From assembly GCA_022647575.1 (NCBI GenBank), contig JALCKY010000011.1:1-35367 (forward strand): DNA of 35,367 bases, written 5' to 3'. This stretch comes from Lachnospiraceae bacterium. Lineage in GTDB: Bacteria > Bacillota > Clostridia > Lachnospirales > Lachnospiraceae. Below are positions 15,512-22,712 of this stretch, piece by piece. Both the position numbers and the translations under genes were made by a program. Position 1 is the stretch's first letter. The number at the start of each line of letters is the position of its first letter. The notes beneath the pieces are model-generated. The model did no database searches. It saw only the letters and a list, made by a program, of their open reading frames with translations, and had not been told where the DNA came from.

Positions 15512-16921
15512 ATGGAAACCAGAGGGAAAAGAATTCCAGTCATGCAGATTGTCCGGCACATCGTACAGATTGCTGCCTTTATCCTATATCCGGGGCTCTT
15601 CGCCACCGCATTTCTTTCACTTGGTTCAATCATCCAGGCTGCCGTCGCAGGGACCTTTACGCTGACAGCCATGCTTCCCGACCTCTTCATCGTCGCTGCA
15701 CTTTTTGCCATCACCTTCCTGCTCGGCCGTTTCTTCTGCGGCTTCCTCTGCTCGTTCGGAGCGATGGGCGATCTTCTGTGGTTCATTTCCAAACACACGA
15801 TCAAGCCGAAGTTCCGCATCAGCCGCAAGGCAGATTCCGCTTTGAAATATGTGAAGTATATCCTGCTGGCAGCCATCATCCTTCTCGACTGGGTCTTCGG
15901 TCTTTTCAGCTTCAGCGGATCCGCAAGTCCCTGGACAGCATTCGCGGTTCTTGCCGTTCCGACCTCCTGGAGCCTTCAGATCTTCTCCATGTTTATTCCG
16001 GGACTGATTCTTCTGGCGGCCATCATGATTGCTTCTCTCTTCGTGGAACGTTTCTTCTGCCGCTACCTCTGCCCGCTCGGAGCTTCCTTCTCCCTGATTT
16101 CGAAAGCACGCATTTTCCGGATCCGGAAGACCCGCCGCAACTGCGGGAACTGCAGCCTCTGCACGGCCAAATGCTCCATGGGCATTCCCCTCGGTGATGT
16201 AGACATCGTCCGTTCCGGCGAATGCATCGACTGCTTTATGTGCACGGACGTCTGCCCGAAGAAAAATGCCGTGACCGATCCCCAGCCGCTCGTGACAGCG
16301 ACCCTCGCCGTTGCCGCAACCGCCGGCCTCGTCTATACAGGCGATGTCTTCGGAAACCTGCTGACCCAGACCACGGTTACTTCTGAAGCAGCCAGCAGCG
16401 ATTCAACAGATTCCGCTGCTTCCGGCACCATCTCCGGCAGTTCTTCCGCATCCTCCGGCAGCACGTCTTCCGCAGCCGGCGGCACTTCTTCCTCTTCGGA
16501 CAGTGCGTCCGCAGGAACTGCTGATTCCTCTTCCGCAGCTCAGGACTCTTCTTCCGCAGCGGATACATCTTCTGCATCCGGAAGTTCCTCCGATGCTTCG
16601 CAGTCTTCCGGCCAGTATACGGACGGAACCTACACGGGAACCGGCACCGGCCTCCGCGGCACGACGGAAGTTTCCGTGACCGTAGAGAACGGAGTCATTT
16701 CCTCCATCGAAGTCGTCTCCTATCAGGACGACAGCCAGTATTTCAACCGCGCCAAGAGCACCGTTATTTCCGAGATCCTTGATGCGCAGAGCGTGGACGT
16801 CTCCACCGTCTCCGGCGCGACCTTCTCCAGCAACGGCATCATTGAAGCTGTGGCAAATGCCCTCGGCGTCGATTTCACCAACCCCAATTCCAGCATGCAG
16901 GGCGGCGGACGCGGTCATTGA
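15512..16921 (+). CDS. membrane 4Fe-4S protein with C-terminal FMN-binding domain (NapH/NosR-like electron conduit)
   Basis: A 469-aa protein. Four or five membrane helices (about 12-36, 55-74, 115-132, 156-177, 262-276) carry C76-x3-C80 and C183-x3-C187, as in NapH/NosR-type proteins. Two [4Fe-4S] motifs follow: C211, C214, C217, C221 and C238, C241, C244, C248. A Ser/Ala/Gly linker (about 290-366) leads to an FMN-binding domain (367-455) with V-S-G-A-T (433-437), where T437 is the expected FMN attachment site for ApbE. It probably moves electrons across the membrane to a covalently bound extracytoplasmic flavin. AAGGAG lies before the ATG. The terminal acceptor is unknown. Confidence 0.88.
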   Translation: METRGKRIPVMQIVRHIVQIAAFILYPGLFATAFLSLGSIIQAAVAGTFTLTAMLPDLFIVAALFAITFLLGRFFCGFLCSFGAMGDLLWFISKHTIKPKFRISRKADSALKYVKYILLAAIILLDWVFGLFSFSGSASPWTAFAVLAVPTSWSLQIFSMFIPGLILLAAIMIASLFVERFFCRYLCPLGASFSLISKARIFRIRKTRRNCGNCSLCTAKCSMGIPLGDVDIVRSGECIDCFMCTDVCPKKNAVTDPQPLVTATLAVAATAGLVYTGDVFGNLLTQTTVTSEAASSDSTDSAASGTISGSSSASSGSTSSAAGGTSSSSDSASAGTADSSSAAQDSSSAADTSSASGSSSDASQSSGQYTDGTYTGTGTGLRGTTEVSVTVENGVISSIEVVSYQDDSQYFNRAKSTVISEILDAQSVDVSTVSGATFSSNGIIEAVANALGVDFTNPNSSMQGGGRGH

Positions 16922-16973
16922 ATCAGACAACGGCCGGAAATATCCGATCAATCTGCAGGGCTTTATCATTCAG

Positions 16974-17000
16974 CGGCTCCCGTACGGGGGCCGTTTTTTT
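16974..17000 (+). terminator. terminator after the 4Fe-4S/FMN gene
   Basis: A 9-bp GC-rich stem with a 3-base loop (16974-16982 with 16985-16993, one G-U pair) followed by seven T (16994-17000). The next promoter starts directly after it. Confidence 0.85.
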
Positions 17001-17001
17001 A

Positions 17002-17010
17002 TGCTATAAT
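17002..17010 (+). promoter_or_regulatory. extended -10 promoter of the dehydratase-type operon
   Basis: TGC plus TATAAT (17002-17010), starting two bases after the preceding terminator T-tract. The corresponding -35 position falls in the terminator stem and has no consensus. The predicted mRNA start near 17017 leaves a short leader with AAGGAG before the ATG at 17033. Confidence 0.6.
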
Positions 17011-17032
17011 ACTCCTGTCAAAGGAGAGGAAA

Positions 17033-18310
17033 ATGAACCCGAAAATCGAAAAATTTGGAGCCTTCATCAGCAGCCGCCTGCCGGAACATCCTGAACAGGC
17101 GAGAGGAATTCTCGAAGCGGCCTATTCGGCGATTCATTTCCAGGCAGGACATTTTCCGTCAAAGAAATTCCTGTCTTCCCGTGAATATCTCCAGTCGGAA
17201 ACCGCCGGCCTTCTTACGCGCACGCTGAAGGATCCGTCCGATGCCGCTGTCGTCAACATTTTCCTGCCGTGCGAAATCTTCCATGCCATGGGGATTCCGA
17301 TCATGGCACCGGAAGTCCTCGCCTGCTACGCCGTCAATACCGCCGTCGACACGGTGCTGGCCGAAGCTGCCGAGGCAGCCGGAGCACCGCAGACCCTGTG
17401 CTCCTATCACAAAGTCCTGACCGGCCTTGAAGAAACCGGCATCCTGAAAAAGCCGATGATGATTGCCAATACGACCCTGGCCTGCGATGCCAACCAGCTC
17501 ACCTTCCGGCATCTTTCCGAAAAATGGCAGGTGCCGCATGTTGTGATCGACGTCCCTTATACCGTCGACGAAAGTGCCGTGGAGTACGTCGCCGGCCAGC
17601 TGCGTTCCCTGGCCGGAACCGCTGAGGAAATCTCCGGAAAAAAGCTGGAAGAAGACCGGCTGAAGGAAACGGTCGCCCGCAGCATCCGGACGCAGAACAG
17701 CCTGATCCGCAGCCTGAAAATGAGACCGTCCCGTCATCTTCCCGAGACCCTGACGCCCGAACTTCTGAACCTCCTCTCCGACCATATCCTTCTCGGTTCC
17801 GGCGAGGCGGAGCAGTATGCAAAGATGCTTCTTGGCGACCTGAAAAAGGCACCGGCCCATACCTCCGAAAAAAGAATCCTCTGGATGCATGTCCTTCCGA
17901 ACTGGCAGGAATCCCTCAAGGAAATCTTTCAGGGGCCTGACAATCACCGGGTCGAAATCATTGCCTCCGATATGTTCTACGACAGCTTTGTCCGGATGGA
18001 TCCGGAAAAGCCTTTTGAAAGCATGGCCCGGCGGGCCGTCTGCGGCAGCTTCAACGGACCCGGAAAGCGCCGCATTGACAGGACGCTGGAAATGGCAGAA
18101 AAAATGCAGGCTGACGGCATTCTGATTTTCTGCCAGTGGGGCTGCAAGGAAACCCAGGGAATTTCCGTCGAGGCAAAGAAGGCCTTTGAAGAGGCAGGCT
18201 ATCCTTCCCTGATCCTGGACGGGGACGGCTGCGACCGGCGCAACGGAGGCTCCGGGCAGATCGTCACGCGCGCCATGGCTTTTGTGGAAGAACTGGAGGG
18301 CCGTTCATGA
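17033..18310 (+). CDS. 2-hydroxyacyl-CoA dehydratase family protein, large subunit (HgdB/FldB-like)
   Basis: A 425-aa protein of the 2-hydroxyacyl-CoA dehydratase/benzoyl-CoA reductase D-component family. Conserved cluster-ligand regions are L-P-C-E-I-F-H-A-M-G (Cys near 80), A-C-D-A-N-Q (Cys near 151) and F-C-Q-W-G-C near residue 370. The typical end L-D-G-D-G-C-D and G-Q-I-V-T-R-A-M-A-F is present. Classic members dehydrate (R)-2-hydroxyacyl-CoA using a one-electron-reduced [4Fe-4S] cluster. No CoA-transferase or acyl-CoA dehydrogenase lies nearby, so the substrate cannot be assigned. It overlaps the next gene by ATGA. Confidence 0.82.
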   Translation: MNPKIEKFGAFISSRLPEHPEQARGILEAAYSAIHFQAGHFPSKKFLSSREYLQSETAGLLTRTLKDPSDAAVVNIFLPCEIFHAMGIPIMAPEVLACYAVNTAVDTVLAEAAEAAGAPQTLCSYHKVLTGLEETGILKKPMMIANTTLACDANQLTFRHLSEKWQVPHVVIDVPYTVDESAVEYVAGQLRSLAGTAEEISGKKLEEDRLKETVARSIRTQNSLIRSLKMRPSRHLPETLTPELLNLLSDHILLGSGEAEQYAKMLLGDLKKAPAHTSEKRILWMHVLPNWQESLKEIFQGPDNHRVEIIASDMFYDSFVRMDPEKPFESMARRAVCGSFNGPGKRRIDRTLEMAEKMQADGILIFCQWGCKETQGISVEAKKAFEEAGYPSLILDGDGCDRRNGGSGQIVTRAMAFVEELEGRS

Positions 18311-19227
18311 TCACCTATGTCTGCAAGTACACGCCCGTCGAGCTGTTCTCCGCCTGCGGTGCGGAATTTGAAGTTCCGAATACGGAGGTCTCTGATTTCA
18401 GCTATGCCGAAACGCTGCTGCACAGCAGCCTGTGCTCCCATGCGAAACAGCTTCTGACCGCGTCCCGCGGTGCACAGGAAATGGTGCTGACGAGCTGCTG
18501 CGATTCGGTCCGCCGCGTCTGCGATGTCATCAGCGGAGGGAAGGAGCATCCCGCTTTCTGTCAGATCATCGATCTTCCCCATACCGACAGCCTCTGCGCC
18601 GTCGCCGGCCTGAAGACGGAACTGTTCCGCGTGCTCCGTCTCTATGAAGCATATTCCGGACATGCTTTCAGCCGGGAAAAATTCCTGAAGGCCTGGACGG
18701 AAAATTCCCATGAATGGAACGACCGTCAGCATGCGATGGCCGCCGGGCGCTTTGTCGCGCTGCTCGGCGCGCGCGCAGGAGACGGACTCATTTCCATGAT
18801 CCGGAGCCGGCTGAGTCTGCCTGTCTTCGACCTGACCTGCGGCGGTTTCCGGAACCTTGCCGCGCCGCCCGAAAATGCCGCCGAACTTTCCGATGACGGA
18901 CTGATGGAAGAATACGCCTCCGCCCTTCTTTCCCAGATGCCCTGCATGCGCATGACGGAAATCGGAAACCGGAGGGTGCTGACGGAAAACCCGAACCTGG
19001 CCGGCATCATTTACAACACGGTCAAGTTCTGCGACTACTACGAATACGAATATGCCGGACTCCGCGGCAGCGTCCAGGTTCCGCTCCTCAAGCTGGAAAC
19101 CGATTACACGAAGACGACGGAGGGACAGCTGCTGACCAGGATTGAGGCTTTTGCCGAAAGGTTCCCGAAAGAAAGTGCTTCCGTTTCATCGAACGGGATC
19201 CGGACAGACAAAGACTCTGAAAAATGA
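18307..19227 (+). CDS. 2-hydroxyacyl-CoA dehydratase family protein, small subunit
   Basis: A 306-aa protein. The N-terminus has the family pattern T-P-V-E-L-F-S-A-C-G (about 9-18). Candidate cluster ligands are the Cys of L-C-S-H-A-K-Q and of T-S-C-C-D-S-V-R-R. It is about 70-100 residues shorter than typical dehydratase subunits and the C-terminal domain is divergent, so catalytic equivalence is uncertain. Translationally coupled to the large subunit, it probably forms the heterodimeric D-component. It ends in an Asp/Lys tail, and its stop lies inside the sequence where the activator gene should begin. Confidence 0.7.
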   Translation: MITYVCKYTPVELFSACGAEFEVPNTEVSDFSYAETLLHSSLCSHAKQLLTASRGAQEMVLTSCCDSVRRVCDVISGGKEHPAFCQIIDLPHTDSLCAVAGLKTELFRVLRLYEAYSGHAFSREKFLKAWTENSHEWNDRQHAMAAGRFVALLGARAGDGLISMIRSRLSLPVFDLTCGGFRNLAAPPENAAELSDDGLMEEYASALLSQMPCMRMTEIGNRRVLTENPNLAGIIYNTVKFCDYYEYEYAGLRGSVQVPLLKLETDYTKTTEGQLLTRIEAFAERFPKESASVSSNGIRTDKDSEK

Positions 19228-20008
19228 AGCCGATCCTCTTTACATCGGCATCGACAGCGGATCCACGACGACAAATGCAGTCGCGGTCGGAAAAGACGGA
19301 AAGATCCGCGCATGGACCGTGCTGCGCACCGGAGCCCGGGCGGCAGATTCGGCGGAACGGGCGCTCCGGGAAATCTGCGACGACACCGGACGGGAACCGG
19401 AAGATTTTGAAGCCGTCTGCGCGACAGGCTACGGACGCGAATACATTTCCTTCGCGGACATGACAAAAACCGAAATCACCTGCCATGCCTGCGGAGCCCA
19501 TTTCATGAATCCGGAAGCCCGGACCATCATCGACATCGGCGGGCAGGACAGCAAGGTCATCTGCCTTGACGGTGACGGAAGCATCATCAATTTCATCATG
19601 AATGACAAATGCGCGGCCGGCACCGGCCGCTTTCTGGAGATGATGGCAGGGACGCTGGAACTGGATCTGAAGGAAATGGATGCCCTCTCCCGGCACTGGA
19701 AAAAGGATCTGACGATCTCCAGCACCTGCACGGTCTTTGCGGAATCCGAAGTGGTTTCCCTCATTGCCGAGAATCAGGATACCGCCGATATCATCCACGG
19801 CCTGAACAAGTCCGTGGCTTCCCGGACTTACGGCATGGTGCGGCGCGCGCAGGGCAGGGCTCCGTTCATGATGACCGGAGGCGTTGCCTGCAATCCGGGC
19901 GTCGCGGAAGAACTGAGGAAGTTCCTCGGCGCCCCGCTGATGATCACGGAACACCCGGATCTGACCGGAGCCGTCGGAGCGGCCTTATCCGCGGCCGGAA
20001 TCATCTGA
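19142..20008 (+). CDS. dehydratase activator ATPase (HgdC-like, ASKHA fold)
   Basis: The recognisable domain (from about 19,238, L-Y-I-G-I-D-S-G-S-T-T-T) is an ATP-dependent one-electron donor to dehydratase D-components. It has the phosphate-1 loop, D-I-G-G-Q-D-S-K (phosphate-2), K-C-A-A-G-T-G-R-F-L-E with the cluster Cys, S-T-C-T-V-F-A-E-S-E with the second Cys, and G-G-V-A-C-N. The dimer holds one [4Fe-4S] cluster. The start is unclear: no in-frame ATG precedes the domain, and the given start is a TTG with a poor ribosome site that overlaps the upstream gene by 86 bases. An ATG at 19224 overlapping the upstream stop is in the wrong frame by one base. Confidence 0.82.
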   Translation: MRLLPKGSRKKVLPFHRTGSGQTKTLKNEADPLYIGIDSGSTTTNAVAVGKDGKIRAWTVLRTGARAADSAERALREICDDTGREPEDFEAVCATGYGREYISFADMTKTEITCHACGAHFMNPEARTIIDIGGQDSKVICLDGDGSIINFIMNDKCAAGTGRFLEMMAGTLELDLKEMDALSRHWKKDLTISSTCTVFAESEVVSLIAENQDTADIIHGLNKSVASRTYGMVRRAQGRAPFMMTGGVACNPGVAEELRKFLGAPLMITEHPDLTGAVGAALSAAGII

Positions 20009-20051
20009 AATTTCTGTCTGATCAGGGAGAACTGCAAGGAGGCTGCAGAAC

Positions 20052-20624
20052 ATGTGCGGAAGATTTTACATTGACGACGACATCACGGAAAAGATCCTGC
20101 GGAGGATTCCTTCCCTGAATCCGTCGTCCGTACGCGGACTTTTTCAGAAGGGAGACATTCATCCGGGCGATGAGGCTCCTGCCGTCGTATCGGAAGGAAC
20201 GAACCTGGCCGTCCGGAAACTGCGCTGGGGTCTTCCGGGTTTTCAGAAGAACAGCCTGGTCATCAATGCACGCGCCGAAACCGCCGGACAGAAAAGCACC
20301 TTCCGGAATTCCCTTGCCGCCTCGCGCTGCCTTTTGCCGGCATCCGGTTTTTATGAATGGAATCCCCGGAAAGATAAGTTCTTTTTCAGCAATGAGGAAG
20401 GACTTCTTTTCCTGGCCGGTTTTTTTGATCCTTCCGGGCGTTTCGTGATCCTGACCGGAGCTGCCAATGATTCCATGCTGCCGGTGCATCCCCGCATGCC
20501 CCTGTTTTTTCAGCCGGAGGAAATCGCCGGCTATCTTCTGGACAGCAAAAAAACAGCGGCCTTCCTCCGTCAGGAAATGCCGCCGCTCCGGTCCGAAATT
20601 CTCGGCCAGACATCTTTTATATAA
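20052..20624 (+). CDS. SRAP/HMCES family abasic-site DNA-protein crosslinking protein (YedK-like)
   Basis: A 190-aa SOS response-associated peptidase (SRAP) domain protein. The catalytic Cys2 (M-C-G-R-F) is exposed after Met removal and forms a thiazolidine crosslink with abasic sites in single-stranded DNA. Conserved residues are in I-N-A-R-A-E-T, S-G-F-Y-E-W (Glu) and H-P-R-M-P (His). It is slightly shorter than E. coli YedK. AAGGAGG precedes the ATG. It lies 43 bases after the activator gene and may be on the same transcript. Its last 55 bases overlap the 3' end of the convergent glycosyltransferase gene. Confidence 0.93.
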   Translation: MCGRFYIDDDITEKILRRIPSLNPSSVRGLFQKGDIHPGDEAPAVVSEGTNLAVRKLRWGLPGFQKNSLVINARAETAGQKSTFRNSLAASRCLLPASGFYEWNPRKDKFFFSNEEGLLFLAGFFDPSGRFVILTGAANDSMLPVHPRMPLFFQPEEIAGYLLDSKKTAAFLRQEMPPLRSEILGQTSFI

Positions 20625-21703
20625 CTGCCTGTCGTTTTCTTCTTTCCGCTTTCTTCTGTTATCTTCTGCCTGACGGATGCTTTCGCAGGCTTCGGCTTGA
20701 CCGGCGCTTTCACCGGCTTCTGTCTGACCAGTATTTTCGGAGGTATATGGCCGCCGGCTTCTTTTGCCTCTTTCTGTCCGGCCGGTACTTTCGAAGGCTT
20801 CTGTCTGACCAGTACGGACAGGGATTTCTGCGTTGTGCTTTTCTTTTCCGGTTTTTTCCGGACCCTGTCAGGGTCAATCTCTACCGCTTTCGTCTTGTCC
20901 CTTGCAAAGTCAAAATAATATCTCTGGATCTTCAGCCAGTTTTCCTCATAAAGATCGGCCGCCTGATACAGTTCCTTATAATAGCCGAAAAGAATCTTCT
21001 TGACCTTTCCGTTTTCCTTCCGCACATTCTGAACCGAAGACAGGCTGCCCTTCTGCCGCATGTAGTAATACGTCGGATGCGGAATCACGCAGACGTTGCG
21101 GACATAGAGCAGGTACTCCAGGTTGAACCGCAGGTCTTCGCACCAGTCCAGATCGCATGAAAAATTCAGCGACATTCCCTTCACGATTCCGGCAAGATAC
21201 ATCTTGTTCCACAGAACGCCGTAATAGAAATTCGCCGGTGCCTCCATCATGCAGCCGACATACTCATTCCGTAAAATGAGACCGCCTTCCGCAATGTCTC
21301 CCTTGATCAGTTTCTTCCTGCCGACGATACGGTAGTAATCGGAGACGGCCATTTCGCAGCCGCTTTCCGTACATGCCGTAACCAGCCGCTCCGTCGCATG
21401 CTCCTCGAGATAATCGTCGCTGTCGACGAACTGCAGGTATTTTCCGCGTGCCCTGGCAATGCCTTCGTTGCGCGTCTCCGAGACACCCATGTTGATTTTC
21501 CGGTTGATGAAAATGAACCGTCTGTCGTCCAGCGCAAAGCGTTCCGTCTCTTCCGCCGTGGCATCGGTGCTTCCGTCGTTGACGATGATGGCTTCAAACT
21601 GCGTATAAGTCTGGCGGCGGATGCTTTCCAGGCATCTGCCGATCGTCTTCTCCGCATTGTAGGCCGGTATGATAATGGAAACTCCGGGCTTTCTTCCAGC
21701 CAT
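20570..21703 (-). CDS. family 2 glycosyltransferase with Lys/Pro-rich repetitive tail
   Basis: A 377-aa protein. The N-terminal GT-A domain has V-S-I-I-I-P-A-Y-N (about 7-15), V-N-D-G-S-T-D and F-V-D-S-D-D-Y-L (metal/nucleotide-sugar site). The C-terminal region from about residue 280 is a basic, Pro-rich tail with repeats of V-R-Q-K-P-x-K-x-P. The start at 21703 has GGAGG upstream; a longer frame is not supported. The tail is encoded partly in the 55 bases shared with the SRAP gene on the other strand. It probably transfers a sugar to a surface polymer, with the tail perhaps binding anionic polymer or membrane. It is 11 bases after the LRR gene. Confidence 0.85.
   Translation of the reverse strand: MAGRKPGVSIIIPAYNAEKTIGRCLESIRRQTYTQFEAIIVNDGSTDATAEETERFALDDRRFIFINRKINMGVSETRNEGIARARGKYLQFVDSDDYLEEHATERLVTACTESGCEMAVSDYYRIVGRKKLIKGDIAEGGLILRNEYVGCMMEAPANFYYGVLWNKMYLAGIVKGMSLNFSCDLDWCEDLRFNLEYLLYVRNVCVIPHPTYYYMRQKGSLSSVQNVRKENGKVKKILFGYYKELYQAADLYEENWLKIQRYYFDFARDKTKAVEIDPDRVRKKPEKKSTTQKSLSVLVRQKPSKVPAGQKEAKEAGGHIPPKILVRQKPVKAPVKPKPAKASVRQKITEESGKKKTTGSYIKDVWPRISDRSGGIS
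20714..20816. repeat. direct repeat in the glycosyltransferase tail
   Basis: A 19-20 base sequence, GGCTTCTGTCTGACCAGTA, occurs at about 20715-20733 and 20797-20815, 82-83 bases apart. Related GACCGGCG/GGCCGG blocks lie between. On the minus strand these copies encode the L-V-R-Q-K-P repeats, so the basic tail grew by internal duplication. Confidence 0.6.
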
Positions 21704-21714
21704 CGCTCCTCCGC

Positions 21715-22218
21715 TCAGTATCTTTCGATCTTGACGATGCTGCAGTCCAGGAAAGCCTTCCCGCTCACTTCTTTCACGCTTTCGGGAATATAGATTTCCC
21801 GGAGGTTCTTGCAGCCGCGGAAAGCCCATGCCAGGATTCTTTCGGCACCCGGTTCGATCGTGACCGACTCCAGTTTTTCGCATTCATTGAAGGCATACAT
21901 CGGAACCGTCTTCAGCGTTCCGGGCAGGACGATATGCTCGATCGCACTTCTGGTGAAGCAGTACTGCCAGGCTTCCTCAACCGTCTGCGGCAGGATCAGG
22001 CTTTTCAGATTCTCGCAGCCGTCAAACAGAAAGCCTCCGAGGATCCGTACCGAATCGGGAATCGTCACTTTCGTGATTTCCTTATGCCCTTTAAACAGAT
22101 CATCGTTGAGCAGCGTAATGTTCTCGTCATCCGGAATGACGACTTCCGCATCATTTCCCTGATAGCTCATGGCGCCGGTCGTGCCGTCGTCGATTTCCTT
22201 CAGAATAAATTCTCCCAT
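21715..22218 (-). CDS. BspA-type leucine-rich repeat protein
   Basis: A 167-aa protein with four to five LRR_5 (BspA/TpLRR) units. Each has the pattern L-x-x-I-x-I/L-P-x-S/T-V-x-x-x-x-x-x-F-x-x-C, for example I-P-D-S-V-R-I-L-G-G-F-L-F-D-G-C and I-P-E-S-V-K-E-V-S-G-K-A-F-L-D-C. No signal peptide or membrane segment is visible, so it may be cytoplasmic. The ATG at 22218 is chosen because GGGAG is six bases upstream; an ATG two codons earlier leaves no spacing. It precedes the glycosyltransferase by 11 bases. Function unknown. Confidence 0.8.
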   Translation of the reverse strand: MGEFILKEIDDGTTGAMSYQGNDAEVVIPDDENITLLNDDLFKGHKEITKVTIPDSVRILGGFLFDGCENLKSLILPQTVEEAWQYCFTRSAIEHIVLPGTLKTVPMYAFNECEKLESVTIEPGAERILAWAFRGCKNLREIYIPESVKEVSGKAFLDCSIVKIERY

Positions 22219-22230
22219 TTTCATCTCCCA

Positions 22231-22278
22231 AAAAAAAAGCCTTTCCCTGATTATATTTCGGAAAGGCTTTTTAAGCAA
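22231..22278 (-). terminator. terminator with an embedded promoter between the membrane protein and LRR genes
   Basis: A 13-bp stem (22234-22246 with 22260-22272) ends, on the minus strand, in a run of at least eight T, terminating the upstream minus-strand cluster. Its loop holds a minus-strand TATAAT (22255-22250), and TTGCTT lies 17 bases upstream (22278-22273). The LRR/glycosyltransferase promoter therefore sits within the terminator. A T-run on the plus strand (22268-22272) could make it weakly bidirectional. Confidence 0.7.
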
Positions 22279-22304
22279 GTGCATGCGGTTTTCCCTGTGT
22301 TCTT

Positions 22305-22712
22305 TCAGTGCTGAAGCTTTGCCACGAAGAAGCTGCTGACCAGGTAAAGGATGAGACCGGCAACGGTAAGGACAAGTCCGGCAATCAGATAGACATTGCT
22401 GAATTTCGATGTCGTCCCGTAGATGTCCAGGACGCCCTTGAAGCAGGAGCCGACCGTCAGCGTGGCTATGCCGCAGTCGTAAAGATTCCTGTCCAGCCTG
22501 CCGGGATAATACGGATGCCCCGTAAAGGTCATGATGCCGAACGGGAGGGCTCCGCCGATCAGCGGGAAGAGGAACATCAGGGCCATGGAAGCAGAGTACA
22601 CGTCATGGCTGAAAAGTTCATAGATGAATCCGAAGACCCCGCAGAATGCCGATACGATGAGGTAGCGTCGGAAGGTGACCGCTGCAAGTTTCTTATTCTC
22701 CGATGTATACAA
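22305..22712 (-). CDS. small four-helix membrane protein, unknown function
   Basis: A 135-aa protein with four hydrophobic helices (about 17-35, 42-63, 80-96 and 105-130) and short loops. I do not recognise the family. The start is taken as TTG at 22712, because AAGGAG lies 11 bases upstream and no ATG exists before the first helix. This start overlaps the 3' end of the phosphodiester glycosidase by 20 bases, suggesting coupling. It is followed by a strong terminator, so it ends the GtrA/glycosyltransferase/glycosidase unit. Confidence 0.6.
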   Translation of the reverse strand: MYTSENKKLAAVTFRRYLIVSAFCGVFGFIYELFSHDVYSASMALMFLFPLIGGALPFGIMTFTGHPYYPGRLDRNLYDCGIATLTVGSCFKGVLDIYGTTSKFSNVYLIAGLVLTVAGLILYLVSSFFVAKLQH

